From Lenisia limosa (lineage: Eukaryota > Breviatea), in contig LPNZ01006560.1 of assembly GCA_001655205.1 (NCBI GenBank), forward strand, positions 1 through 58,352: a stretch of 58,352 nt of DNA, read 5' to 3'. Positions 46,733 to 58,259 of this stretch are shown one piece after another. The notes beneath the pieces are model-generated. The model saw nothing but the letters and a program-made list of their open reading frames with translations. It was not told the DNA's origin and did not search any database. The stretch's first letter is position 1. Each line of letters opens with the position of its first letter. Both the position numbers and the translations under genes were made by a program.

Positions 46733-48440
46733 TCAGACTGTTGGCTTGAATACCTTGAGGAAGTTCATTTGGGACGCGGTTGCAATATCCTGAGGGTCCA
46801 CGGATTTAACCTACTAGCATAAGGAATCTGACTTCATATTTTTATGGTTTCAGAGTAGCCCACAATACCTCAGCAATGCTGGATACAACAGCATGCAAGT
46901 TCTTGGGAGTGTTTGACTTTTCTCTAAGAGTTGTGAAAGTTGGCCGTGCACCAGCTTACCTTGGCTTAATTGAATGGGGGAAAAGGAACGGTGCATCGGT
47001 CTCAACATGAAGCCGATCCAGTGGAATAATTCCTGGGGGCGTCAACTCAATTGAAGCAGTGCTGCTATTATACACCATGGCGATGATCAACAAAATATGC
47101 TAAGACAGCCAATAGCATACTTGTTGATTCCTTTATTGAAGCACTTCGATGCGGACGGTTGTCACAAATCATGCCTACATGATGAGGGTGGTAGGTGAGC
47201 GTAGAAGGGTAAACAGCACATCTCATTTCCAACCGGTGATTCCAATGTCAAGTCCAAGGTCAAGATATGCCTGTGCCTGGTGTCTTTCACCTGCTGTGTT
47301 ACACTGAGAAACGGAAGAGCATGAGAACTTACCAGAGAAGCAGTGTACAATTCCGGATACTCGTCCTGAGTACTCTTTGAAAATCTAAAGTATCATACAG
47401 CATACTCCAAATCAGGATTATTCAGGCATAATAGCATTCCCTCATACTTCAACAAAGTCATCAAATGCTTCCCTTTCGTGAAGAAAGAGGGGAAGCCCGG
47501 TTTCCACAGCCAAATCTAAGTGTTTCTTGAAGACTCTAAATGTATTAAGCAGATAAATAACCCAGATATGAAAACAGTGTCAACCTCACGTTTTTTGGAC
47601 CTCCTTTGGGGAAAACATTCGATCATAGTCAAGTCCACATTCACCTATGAAATGAATAACATGAGGTTCTTTGTTAAGGTTCATTTCATTAAATAACCAA
47701 AATCATTCATCCCTTTGCCTACCAACTGCCAGACATTGCTTGTGTTTGTAGAGCCCTCTCAACTTGCTGGCGGATTCGTTGTTCCATTTTGACGCATCAT
47801 GGGGATGGTATCCTGAATATTTGATCAACACAAGACAATTGAGTGATAATTCAAAATGAAGTTCTGGATAGAGCTCACCTGCTGTGAAATACAATTTTAC
47901 AGGGCTGTTTCGATTGTTGTCACAGAGAGTTCGGGCTGAATTACTGGAATGTTAGAGACGGTCGCATAAAATGGAAAAATGAAGAAAGGAATTCCAAAAA
48001 AATCAATTTATCAAAAAATGCTTTCTGAGTGTTAGTTATTGAATATTTATTAGATGGGTTAAAAAAACGGAAAAATGGCGGATTTTTTAATGGTAAAACG
48101 TTCACATTCATNNNNNNNNNNNNNNNNNNNNNNNNNNNNNNNNNNNNNNNNTTGTGAAATATGATAGAGTATAAGCACCAACTTACGATGATGGTAAGTT
48201 GGTTCCAGTAATGACGATTGTCCCAACACCATATCGTTTTGCATCCTTCAACACCTGAAGTTTTAGAAAAAGATGTGAATAAAATGACAAAACAAACATA
48301 TCCCATGTTGAAAAGAGAAGTTTCTAGTAAGGCTGAGAAAATGAATTAACTCACCTCCGGGACATTGTGCTTAAACGACCGGTGTGACAGATTGGCGCCG
48401 ATGTCAACAAGGCCCAAGAAGTCGGTTATTGACTCTGAAG
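46733..48440 (-). CDS. TATDN1: TatD-family deoxyribonuclease, 5' end not resolved
   Basis: Metal-dependent TIM-barrel nuclease of the TatD family. N-terminal exon: LVDIGANLSHRSFKHNVPEV then LKDAKRYGVGTIVITGTNLP (about 48410-48190), matching 'FIDIGANLTDxxF...IVTGTNLEES'. Then LCDNNRNSPVKLYFTAG-YHPHDASKWN, LYKHKQCLAVG-ECGLDYDR ('AIGECGLDYDR'), KHLDLAVETGLPLFLHERE ('QLELAxxxxLPLFLHxR'), AQAYLDLGFDIGITGW, and PLDRLHVETDAPFLFPHSIK ('LMIETDAPxxxP'). The C-terminus is MNFLKVFKPTV with TGA at 46733-46735. The usual metal-binding His, Glu and Asp positions are visible, so the enzyme is probably active. The start codon is probably in a tiny upstream exon I cannot fix. Gap 48112-48151 is in an intron. 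Confidence 0.85.
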
Positions 48441-49686
48441 ATAAGTAACAAGGTAAAACAAAGGAAAAGGACACAGGATCACCATAATATCATCTTGAAC
48501 AAAGAAATCATCATAGTATATTATCTCAATGACTGCCCCACCAATAGAATCTGCACCCTCATAAGGATCACGTGGACGATGAGTGTGATGAGAAGGAACC
48601 TGGAATTGTGAATTAGGTAAATATTAAAAAAAAAAAAATCAAAAGTACCTCCTCTTGAGTAGGTAGTGTAGGTAATTAAAAAACGTAATTTATTTAAAAA
48701 AATTGATAAGCAAATTTACGTAACTTTAATAATTTTACGTAAATTTACGCGAGGTCCCGAAGATGTAGCTCAGAAGTGGTCTGGAAGATGGATGACTGGT
48801 TCGAAAATTTTTGAATCTGGTTTTTTGAAGTTTGTCACAATGAGGTTTGAAGACTTCCGGAAGTGAAAAAGAGGCATTTTTGGGCAAAACCACGCCAGTA
48901 GAATCGGCCCTTCCGGTGAAGACAGATCCGAAAACATTTTACAGTCATTTTCAGGGTTATAACTTGTCAACCACGAAAAAAATTCCGTCAAAATAGCCGA
49001 CCTCGGCATAGCATGCCGAAAATAAAAATCTCTAGGAAACATAATTGATATGGAAACGTGGAACTGCCGTAAAAATATACCGCCAAATTCTGCCGCAGTA
49101 ATGTGAAAACAGACTTTTATTTTTCCCCATTCCTCAAACCTTCTCTGTCTCGGCAGTGTCAGTAGACTTGGTGTATCTTCTAGGGTGATGGGACATTTCT
49201 ATTTCATTAGAAAGAAGAAAGAGGATAAGCGCTCTTGTAGAAGAAACATAACACAGCGTACTAATTTAATTCAGTGAGAGAAGCTACACAGCGAAATGAC
49301 TGGCAAAAGCTGCAAAATGGCAAAATGGGTTCAAAATTAGTGGAATATTGGAATAACGGAGATAAAATATTCCTTTTATTCCAGGGGGTGGTCCGAGCTC
49401 AGGGCGAATGGCGACGTCGGTTGTCAGACACACAAGCACCATCTTTTCTTTTATTATAAAATTAATGCGATGAAATGCAACCCCTTGCAACGCACAAAAA
49501 GCAAGACAGCGATAAAAAGGAGTAGCATTGTTTTTGAGATAGCTGTCACCCCCAGAATTTAAACCTTAAAAATCATTCCGAGAAAATACCGCTGAACCCA
49601 GAAAACCTTACTATGTAGTGATTTATATATACATATGAACTGCATGTAAAAGGAAAAAAGTCGGATTTAGCCAAAAGAAGAAGGAG
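48441..49686. promoter_or_regulatory. Divergent intergenic region between TatD and the receptor kinase
   Basis: About 1.2 kb, AT-rich, between divergently transcribed genes. It has repeated TTTACGTAA motifs at about 48710-48750 and an inverted repeat TCGGCAT-AGC-ATGCCGA near 49010. A 90-codon open frame lies on the minus strand (48770-49042), but it has no splice context or recognised motif. Confidence 0.4.
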
Positions 49687-52600
49687 ATGGAACACATCTT
49701 TCCTATCTCTTGTCTTCTTAGCCTTCTTCTCTTTGTTCAATTCGTGGAATGTCATTTTTATACATCGAGAGAACCAAATATTCTTGAGAACCTAGACTTC
49801 CTCTCGTTGCGTGCTGACCTTTCCACTCGACTCAATGTTCAGCCTCTCCACGAAGGCGCCAAGGACCCTGATAAACTGTGAGCTCTTCTAGGGAAATCAG
49901 GGTATTTCTTAATATTAAATATTGTGCTGAAGTGATATCCAAGAAGAGCACCATGAGCAATTTTGTTCTTTATCCAAATAGGCTTTATTTTTTTATTAAT
50001 TTATCTCCATATTTGAAGATGCCCATTTGACTGAAACGTTGATTGTTGGATTTCTAAATGACTACATCTTTCCGATTCCCCTGTCAACGATTTACATTGA
50101 CACGTCAGACAAGTGGCCTATTTTCTTGAGTTTGTGTCTGGAGATGTGAGCGGCTGGGTGACGGAGTTGACCGAAGGAATCATGGAGGTTTGTCAGTGTT
50201 ACCTGAGGCTTAGTTTTCTATTTTTGGTTTGTAGATCATTGAGTTTTGGGGAGGCTCTAAACCCCACCATCATGTTCATGTTTTGGAGGCTCTAAACCCC
50301 ACCATCATGTTCATGTTTTGGAGTCGCATGGCAGCACACTAGACTGCCGATATATCATATCATGAGATCTGAGAAGTATATTTACGATCCAGGCTCAAGA
50401 ATCTTTGAAGAACGAAATTCAGATCACCCAATACTCTTTTGTTGACTCACCGATGTTCATCCCGCTGTCCTGGGTGTCAGGTTACGTCACAGATTCCGAC
50501 GTCTTCATTGGGAGTTCCGACATTTTCACCGTTTCTTTCCGACAGGTGCGTCCGGGGTGCAACGAATTAATAACGTATTATTATCACTCAACATATCACT
50601 CAGCCGTATAAGTTTGGTATACTGGTTTCAACATGCTGACTTCATTTTTATGATGCAGCTTGCGGCCCAACACCCCAGCAAAGTCTTTGGTATATTTGGG
50701 CATACGGAGCCTTGTTGCGGCTCCATTCCAAACTATTTGAGGCTGGATGTAGCGCTATACGAAGCTCGGTTCCTGTCAGGAGTTATCGCTGCTGGTAGGA
50801 TGCGGGTCTGAATGTCTCTCATTCCTGTAGCCACATCAAAGACCCATCATATCGGTTACATTGCGAGCCATTTTTCAGATTATACCTCACGTACAAATGA
50901 TGCTTTTTTTCTTGGTTTGCTGGAAGGGGTTTTTGATACGAGATTTCTCATCTATTTTGTGTTTACCTTTCAGGGGTAGTTGTAGCAGACGAGTTTCTTG
51001 GAATAAATGGTCAGTCGCAAGTTCAAAATGGCTCAATGTAAGCTGCACATCTGGCTGTCATCTTTTTAGACTGCATCTTACCTATCTCAATATTGCTCAT
51101 GTTGCCGACCCTATACGTTTTGCCCAGGTGAGTTTGTCTTTCTCATAGTTGTTCCCCTGAGCTATAATTGATGACTCAATTTAGGCCTCAAGAGAAACGA
51201 TTAGAAAGTCCAATGTTGATGTGGTGGCCTTCAATGCTCTTGGTGATGATGTGGGTATCCTTTGTTTTGAAGGGGCAACTGACATGCCAGGTGTTTTATG
51301 TGGCTCTCGAGAATAACGTTATGGCTGTTGGGATCCATACAGATGCGAGGAAAGTCTTTGGCAAGTAGGCTGACACTATCAGCGTTTCTTGTGAGTGGAT
51401 GTGACGTTTCAGTTTCGTTCTGACGAGCGATCTCGAAGTCTGGGGGGAATACTTCAAGAACTTCTTCAACGCTGTGTTGTCTGGTACGATGTACGCCTAC
51501 CAAACGTCATTCAGCGACTACGGCATCACCGAGGTAGGCAAGGCCAACGGCTACAGTAATGCTGCGGATCGAGTAACTTATTCTTACAGGGGTTTGTTCG
51601 CCAAGCAACTTACTCAGATAAAGTGGGCCAAGACGCACGCGATTTAGTGCGAAGGTTGGTTGACCAGATGGCTATTGATTGTTTTGTGTGTTCTCATTGG
51701 CATTTTCTCATTTGGAAGGATCACTCTCGGCGACCCCTCAGTCTGCAAACAGCCCCTTCCATTCTGTGGAAGTCTCAATGACCGCCTTCCGTCCTTCCAC
51801 CCAAAGTCTCAATTGGGCTATTTTCACTCAAGACAGTCTTTCCACGAAAGCCTTCGTTTTGAGTCTGAAGAAGCGAGACAGCTTTACAACGTACCTGCTA
51901 ACGCCTCATCCGTTGAACCAGCGGGCGATTTCTTTGACGATTACGCAAAAATTTCCAATAAACTAATAGGTATCCTTTCCAAATAAATATAATCTGATAT
52001 GATGATCTCTTTTGTTTTGAACAGGATGTTCACTTTCTTATTTTTTTTCCTAATGACCTTGTAGTGGAACCGTTTGACATGCCATTTGATCACGTAGACG
52101 TCAGCTTCGTGTCTCAGGGCACGGCTACAGTGGGGAATGACTGGGGATCCTGACCATTTTACTTTGCTAATTGCTTTAGGAAAGTACCCTTCGCGTTATT
52201 TTCCAATGTTCACGCTTCCAATCCACCGATGTCATCATTTTGGTGGGTTAAAGAGTCCAGTCTATCTTAGGCCAATAAGCTTCTTCTTCTTTCGAAAGCG
52301 GTGACATTATAGGACCTCCCTCTTTTGATCCGAGCCGGGTCACAGCGGTTGGCCGTCACGAATATGAACTTTGATGGCAGTGTGGCGGTCTTTTGGCAGT
52401 CAACAGGAGGTGGGTGACAGGCGTGCTTTGGGCGTTGGAGCTGTTTTGTTACCGATTTAGGAGAGCTGGTTGTGCAGAGAGTGGGGGACGGCAGTGCTTG
52501 GCAGGTGAGCCCTCTGGATATCATTTCTTCATCTGTATGTTTTAAGACATTACTGTACAATCTGCCAAATTCCCCCAAATTCTTTGGATTGAACCATCAT

Positions 52601-55600
52601 AAATTTATCACTATTAGCAGCATTTCAGATTTTTTATGCCTCTAGGGTGAGGTTTATCTTGAAATCCTTGGGCTACGGGGGCCTCAAGGGGCAACAGATT
52701 GTCAGTACACCACCGTCACGCTGATGGCTAGTATCTTCGGAAAATGGGTGAAGAAGGTGAGGAAGAGAGATTGCTTGCTTTCTAATGCTTGAAATCGAGG
52801 TTACTCGCTTTCAATCACAATTTGTAGTCGGAATCAACCAGGGTAAAGATGCCTGAAGTTCAGGCATTCAACTTTGGATCTCCCTCGGTTCGTATTGAGA
52901 CCCCTCTTGTTGGTGCAACAACTAGATTGACGGTTGAAATGCTGTATGAGGTTGAAATTTTTGGACATTGTTAAATTTCTTCTATAACATGATTCCCTTT
53001 AGGTCTGAGTCAGTCCCGCCAAATACGATATTCACGTTCAAATTTCCACCAATGGTTGGCTTTTCGCTGTTTGACCATTGTCACGCATCTTATTATTATG
53101 ATATACCTTACGATTTGCTAGGTTTGTGGTTACAACGAGGATGAGTTTGGTGTCGAAGTCATTGGGTAAGGGGAGATGGGCTGTGTGCATACGTGAATTA
53201 GCTTTACCCAGGCTCATCTTGTAGACTGCCAGGCTTTGTTGACATTTTATCAGCGAAGATGGATACTGGTACCAAGTTCCTCGTGGTACGTTCTTTGCAC
53301 TTTTGCGACCTGCTTACTCCCAGGTGGATTTGCTCCGAAAAGACGCCACTGTTGTTACCCGAAACGCCGAACTGAGATTTGTGTTCCATGCGCTTCTTCT
53401 TTGCAAGTGAGAAGCTACTCTTTCATAAGGAAAAACCAGAGGCACGTATTTTGAAGTTCACTTGTGGAAACTGCCTTTAACGTGGTATTCTGACTTTTCC
53501 AGCCAATCATCTTTCATCGACACTGTGCTGATCGTGCAAAGGGCCTTCGATATCACTCAAACGGTTCGTTCAATTGTATCACAACCTAAAATGCCTCGTA
53601 TTCGTCTTAATCTTCAACAGCTCTATATTTCGGGATCCGGCGTTGTGAGTGGGTTGACGCTGTCGGACCCCTCGACTCCAACTGAATATCATATGGTTTG
53701 TTTAGTTGACTTTGGGGATTGGACGAATATTTATTCTAACGTTGTAGTGGGACTTCCTGGCTATGTTTGTGCTGATTGTTTCGATTGTCCTCTCGTCCAC
53801 CTTGGCATTCTACACAACTTACAACAAGAGAATTGTTTGGGGGATAGTTTAACGCAACACCAACGCCAATCTACCTAGTAATCATCCTGTCACCATGTCA
53901 GAGTTCGACCTTTGTTGTTAGGGGACGTAGAATACCGCCGATGTCTTCTGCAACACCGTGGAGACTGATGAAAAGGTCCTTCCCGTTGGTGCCGCATGAG
54001 AGACTAGAGTGGGGAGGGGTAGTCATTTTGGCTGAACGCAACAATAAGCTGGAGAAACAACAACAAAAACAAATCAGACACTTCTCTGTTGCTTACCTTC
54101 ACAGTATCCACATTCCATTCGGCGGAGTCACTGCGAAATGTATGGCCGGAACTTTGGTAGGATGGGTTGTCCGCATTTTCGTGATGGTGTGATGTTTGTC
54201 CCATTCTGACTGCAGGTGACGATAACTCCCTTTCCTTCCGATGCGGTTCCCGTCTTTGTGGATCTCTTGGTCGCTTCAATGAGCTCTATTGCGTAGGGGG
54301 TTGTGGCCTGGAGTGGAACCTTTGGAACTCTTATCAATACCACAGCATTCGGTACTCTGATTGATTTTCACAGCCATCCTGCTGCGTCACAAATATTTGG
54401 CTACACGCTTGCGCCTGACTCAACAATGAACCTTGTTGAAGAGCGACTTGTGCATTGGCCAAATCTGGCATGTCTTGTGGCTGCTGATATTCAGGCGACC
54501 GTGTCATTGACACCACCTGCGAGTGAAAAGGAGAACTATGGTGAGCTTGGCTGTTTTGTCAGGTCATCTGAAGAGCTTAACGAATAAATGCCATGGTCCA
54601 ATTTCCAGCGATTTCGGATTTCTTTCTCTGATTTGTCAGGACCCATGGTGCGGCATCGAAAGAGCGGAAGGGGCGGAATTGAAGTGTCCAATAAATGTTG
54701 GTAGCCTTTCTTGTTACCATTATCGCCATACCACCTAACCGTTGCAGCCGCACTACCCACTATCCCAGCATCCCCAACTGTCAACCCCATCTCCACACTG
54801 GATCCAGGCAGCCCCATCAGCCTCAACCACCTTCCGGGACGGTAGGGGTGCCATGGGGTCAGTCTGATTGTTTAGGTCTTTGCGGCTTGAAATGATCCTA
54901 CATATTGCGTCAGATGTGGCTCAGTATTTGGTACGCCTCCACCAGGGGAAGGGAGAAAGCTGGGAAATGGTTCTTGTTTCTTACTTCCCAGAACGCCCTA
55001 CACTCTGTTGGAATTTATCATGGAGCACTATGCACGGGAAACGTTTTCATCTGCGTCCCTGAAACAGATTTGGGGTAGGAGAGGATGGCTAAACAGCATT
55101 TGGTTGGAGTTGAATAATTGTTAGTTAATTGTTGGTTTGAATTATCAAATGGTTTCCTTTGACTTTCAACTCTTTGCATGTGCTGGACCCGGATAGAGCG
55201 TCTATATACATACATACATGTACATATTTATAACAGGTATTTATTCCTCCTTTAGAAGCCCGAAAGATCAGGGTTTTGTCTCTATTCCTGACTCCCTCAA
55301 ACGCCTTCATGACTTGTCCCCGGGCATCATCCCCGATAGGTGGGTAGGAAATTGCTCTTCATTTAAAGGACGAACAATCATGAGTACCTTTACGCCAATA
55401 TTGTTCATCGAAAATTCCTTCGTTTTACNNNNNNNNNNNNNNNNNNNNNNNNNNNNNNNNNNNNNNNNNNNNNNNNNNNNNNNNNNNNNNNNNNNNNNNN
55501 NNNNNNNNNNNNNNNNNNNNNNNNNNNNNNNNNNNAAGACTCAAGAGAAGAGCCAAGCTCACTGCTGACCAGGTTGGAGGTTCAATTCTTGGCTCTTACT

Positions 55601-58259
55601 GACTGCCCAGGTGTATACCGACATTATATCAGTTGCACGTTTGATTGTGGACATGCTTCGTGGAACTGAAGTTTCTCGAGCCTTCCCTCAGCTGCCCCTG
55701 CCGCCTGTCTTGCCTCCTCCCGGTATGCCTTCTTCCACTTTCAACCTATTACGATCCAATTGGACCGTTGTCACTTCTTAGAAACTGGAGCACCCATCGT
55801 GAAGAACGGCTGGCTTGGTCTGCCGAATCTTGGCGTGAGTTCTCATGTCCTTTGTAAGGGCCTCACGTTCTAGGTGTGGCTTCCTCCCTCTCTTCCGGAC
55901 TCCCTCATCAACCTCCTTGAGTCATGCGCATCGCCCAACTCAAAGATTACAATGACACAGGTGGCAACAAGGCTTCAAAACTCCAAGTGAGTTGGACGGT
56001 GGACTACCAGAATGGCCGATTTTGAATTAATGAAATGGAATTGATCCTTCAGGCGGCAAATGGCAGTGGAGCGTCATGCTGTGCGCCTCAATGAACAGGT
56101 GTGTACGGGTCAAAGGTGTTTGTTTTATCAAGGCTTCGTGCCGAAGAAAAACAAAACAATGTCCACTTGATCCATTGATATCGATTTTCACTCCGATATT
56201 GATGGATCAAGTGGACATTGTAACAATTATCATACTGTCAGTCTGTAAGTCATTTTGATCTTCTAGGTTCTGGAGAGAACAGCCGAACTGCGGCACAGTG
56301 AAACTACAGCAAGACGATTCTTGGCAAATATTAGCCACGAACTGGTACGGTCCTTCTCTTGTCTTCTGATCTTTAGCGGACCCCCCTGAACGGTGTCCTG
56401 GGTATGACGGACCTTCTGATAGACACCGGATTCCAGGATGAGCAACAGGCACACTACGCCGGTGTGGGGGATATCTCGGACTCTTAGGATGATTCGTGCG
56501 TTGTCTTCATATTCATCATTGAATGCTCACAGTTAAACGGAAGGTTTTGTTCGGATCCACATTTAGACAAGTGACACTGTAGATGTCATTCGAACTTCCG
56601 GACAAGCTCTTGAGAGGATCCTTAATGATGTCCTTGACTTATCCAAGGTATGGATGAGTGTGTTGAGTAAGCTCGAAATTGGATCTGTCGCTTTCTTACA
56701 ATCGATAAGAGCTTGAATCAGAATTGACCCTGTAGTACCACGCGTCCAAGTTTGACTTATGCCCCCATCGAATGGGAATACGGTCTACCGTGGATGAGGC
56801 CGTTCGGATCTTTTCACTAAGGTGAGTGTTCTTTTTCTTCATAAAACATGACCCATTTTCGGCTTGAGAGATTGGTTCGTAATTAGGGCTTCACTTCGGT
56901 TCGAAAAAAGACTAAATTTCTCGATAAATCCTAATGCATTAGGGCTGAAGAGAGGGGAATCCGATTAGTGGTGCACATCGACAGTGCAGTGCCCGAGGTA
57001 AGGCTATTAAAGGGGTTCAAATGTGATTTCTGTAGGACGTATTCGGAGACGCTGGAAGGGTGAAACAAGTCATTTGTAACCTTCTGTCAAATGCAGTCAA
57101 GTTCACTTCCTCGGGTTTGTGGTCATCGTTATTTTCGTTTTCTATTATGTTCCTGGTGTATCTAAATTTTGCTCTTAGATATTTGTGTAACCTGCCCCTT
57201 TAGGTGGGTCAGTGCGAGTGGATGTAACGCCAACAAATGTCCCCTATGCCGCGGAGTCCTACTCGGTTGGTGCACCTTGGTTAAGATAGTCTCCACATCT
57301 CTGCAAAATTGTGCATATCATACGACAAGAACCACACTGTTTAACCTTTGACTGTTTAGGGTCCGCCATCAGCTGAAGCCTGTCGTAAGTTGGGGATCTT
57401 TGGGGTGTACATACATAGCTTTCTAAAACAAGTACATGCATGTTCAAAACAGCAATATTTATGTGTTTTTTTGGTCTAAAGCCCTTATCATTGCTATTCA
57501 GGCGACATGTGTCCCCTTCCCACCTCCATGGACTGCGGTCTCTTCTGCCCTTCAAGCCCTGGTGAGTCGAAATACGGTCCTGTTCTCATGGCTGCTAAGA
57601 GCTCACTGTTTTGATGAGCCTCGTTTTTCTCTACACAATAATGTTTTTTTCAGTTCATGTAATTCCGTTTTACTCCTCAGCATCACGATGTCGTCACCTT
57701 TCTTTCACGGACGAACCAAAAGTTGGCAGTTTTTTTAATGTGAATGATTTTCATAACTTTGTTACAAGTTTTAAGTGTAGTTACCCGCCAACGCAGTGAC
57801 ATTTTAGACTGCACCCACTCGGCGGCGATGTGTGTCGGGTGTACCGCCTCTCAACTCCGTCACGCTCCAAAGCCTCCGCACTTTAAAGGTATCATCCTGG
57901 CAATTCAAAGAATGCATTAACTTCCCGCTGCTTCTCACTTACCACATTAGGAAACCCGAGTTGACACAGCAGCCTGGATGGAGAGCCCATTTCCAGCAGA
58001 GCCCGATTCCGATTTTGATAGTCAACAGGCCACTTCCGACACCTCTTCCGACAACTCGGAGTACCCCATGGCTCGGCTGGATATTGAGATTGACCCCCAG
58101 AGTGAAACCTCTTCCAGTGCTGGTACGTCCTTTTGGTCCTCATGGTTCTCTTGTTCGTATACTCCATTTGTGCTGTCACCCTCCACTCCACTGCTCTTGT
58201 TTTTCATAGTGATACGTTGTATTTTGTTCATCCCCTCCCCTCCCCTCACCCCGGGTTGA
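49687..58259 (+). CDS. Receptor histidine kinase: BMP-type PBP ectodomain, TM, pseudokinase, HisKA
   Basis: Start ATG 49687 with a signal peptide ([20 protein letters not shown]). The ectodomain resembles BMP-family substrate-binding proteins: [90 protein letters not shown] [20 protein letters not shown]. Beta-rich exons follow (about 51.7-53.7 kb), then a TM helix [20 protein letters not shown] (53755-53815). A kinase-like domain spans 54.3-55.99 kb: loop [72 protein letters not shown] and [23 protein letters not shown] is HGA and the VAVK Lys is absent, so it is a pseudokinase. Then [14 protein letters not shown] (coiled coil), [20 protein letters not shown] (His codon 56336-56338), and N-box [21 protein letters not shown] cannot find a clear DTGxGI G1 box. 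An acidic Ser-rich tail ([20 protein letters not shown]) ends near 58259; the gene may run past the window. Confidence 0.75.
50251..50323 (+). repeat. 35-bp tandem duplication in an intron
   Basis: GAGGCTCTAAACCCCACCAT and the next 15 bases occur at 50251-50285 and again at 50286-50320 without mismatch, with three more bases of a third copy. It lies in an intron of the receptor kinase. Confidence 0.95.
56126..56220 (+). repeat. Two adjacent hairpins in an enlarged intron
   Basis: The larger has arms 56157-56183 and 56194-56220: CAATGTCCACTTGATCCAT and following bases, against the reverse complement of ...ATGGATCAAGTGGACATTG. The two 27-base arms are nearly perfect around a 10-base loop. Just before it, TTGTTTTATC-AAGGCTTCG-TGC-CGAAG-AAAAACAAAAC forms a second hairpin (about 56126-56157). 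The host intron is about 168 nt (56099-56266). Confidence 0.88.
56884..56932 (+). repeat. Dispersed repeat family A, copy 2 (at a splice acceptor)
   Basis: 49 bp, TAGGGCTTCACTTCGGTTCG ... CTCGATAAATCCT, with 46 of 49 identical to 35926-35974. It sits at the 3' end of an intron of the receptor kinase. The 9-mer ATTAGGGCT occurs on both sides (56882-56890 and 56938-56946), the second being the acceptor and exon start. Confidence 0.9.

Larger units (their letters stand above)
1195..55535. other. Assembly gaps (runs of N) across the window
   Basis: Gaps at 1195-1338, 5390-5399, 8054-8130, 10698-10777, 12385-12609, 13979-13988, 18818-18990, 24240-24368, 29127-29182, 38574-38645, 48112-48151 and 55429-55535. 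The two 10-N gaps (5390, 13979) are probably default spacers between contigs. Several gaps start at homopolymers: poly-C at 1182-1191, 10692-10697 and 38561-38573, poly-A at 8041-8053, poly-T at 18809-18817. Confidence 0.99.

Noticed and set aside
48770-49042. 90-codon open frame on the minus strand between TatD and the receptor kinase
   Set aside because: No splice sites joining it to other exons, no motif, and it lies in AT-rich intergenic DNA; length alone is not enough in a genome where coding exons are short.
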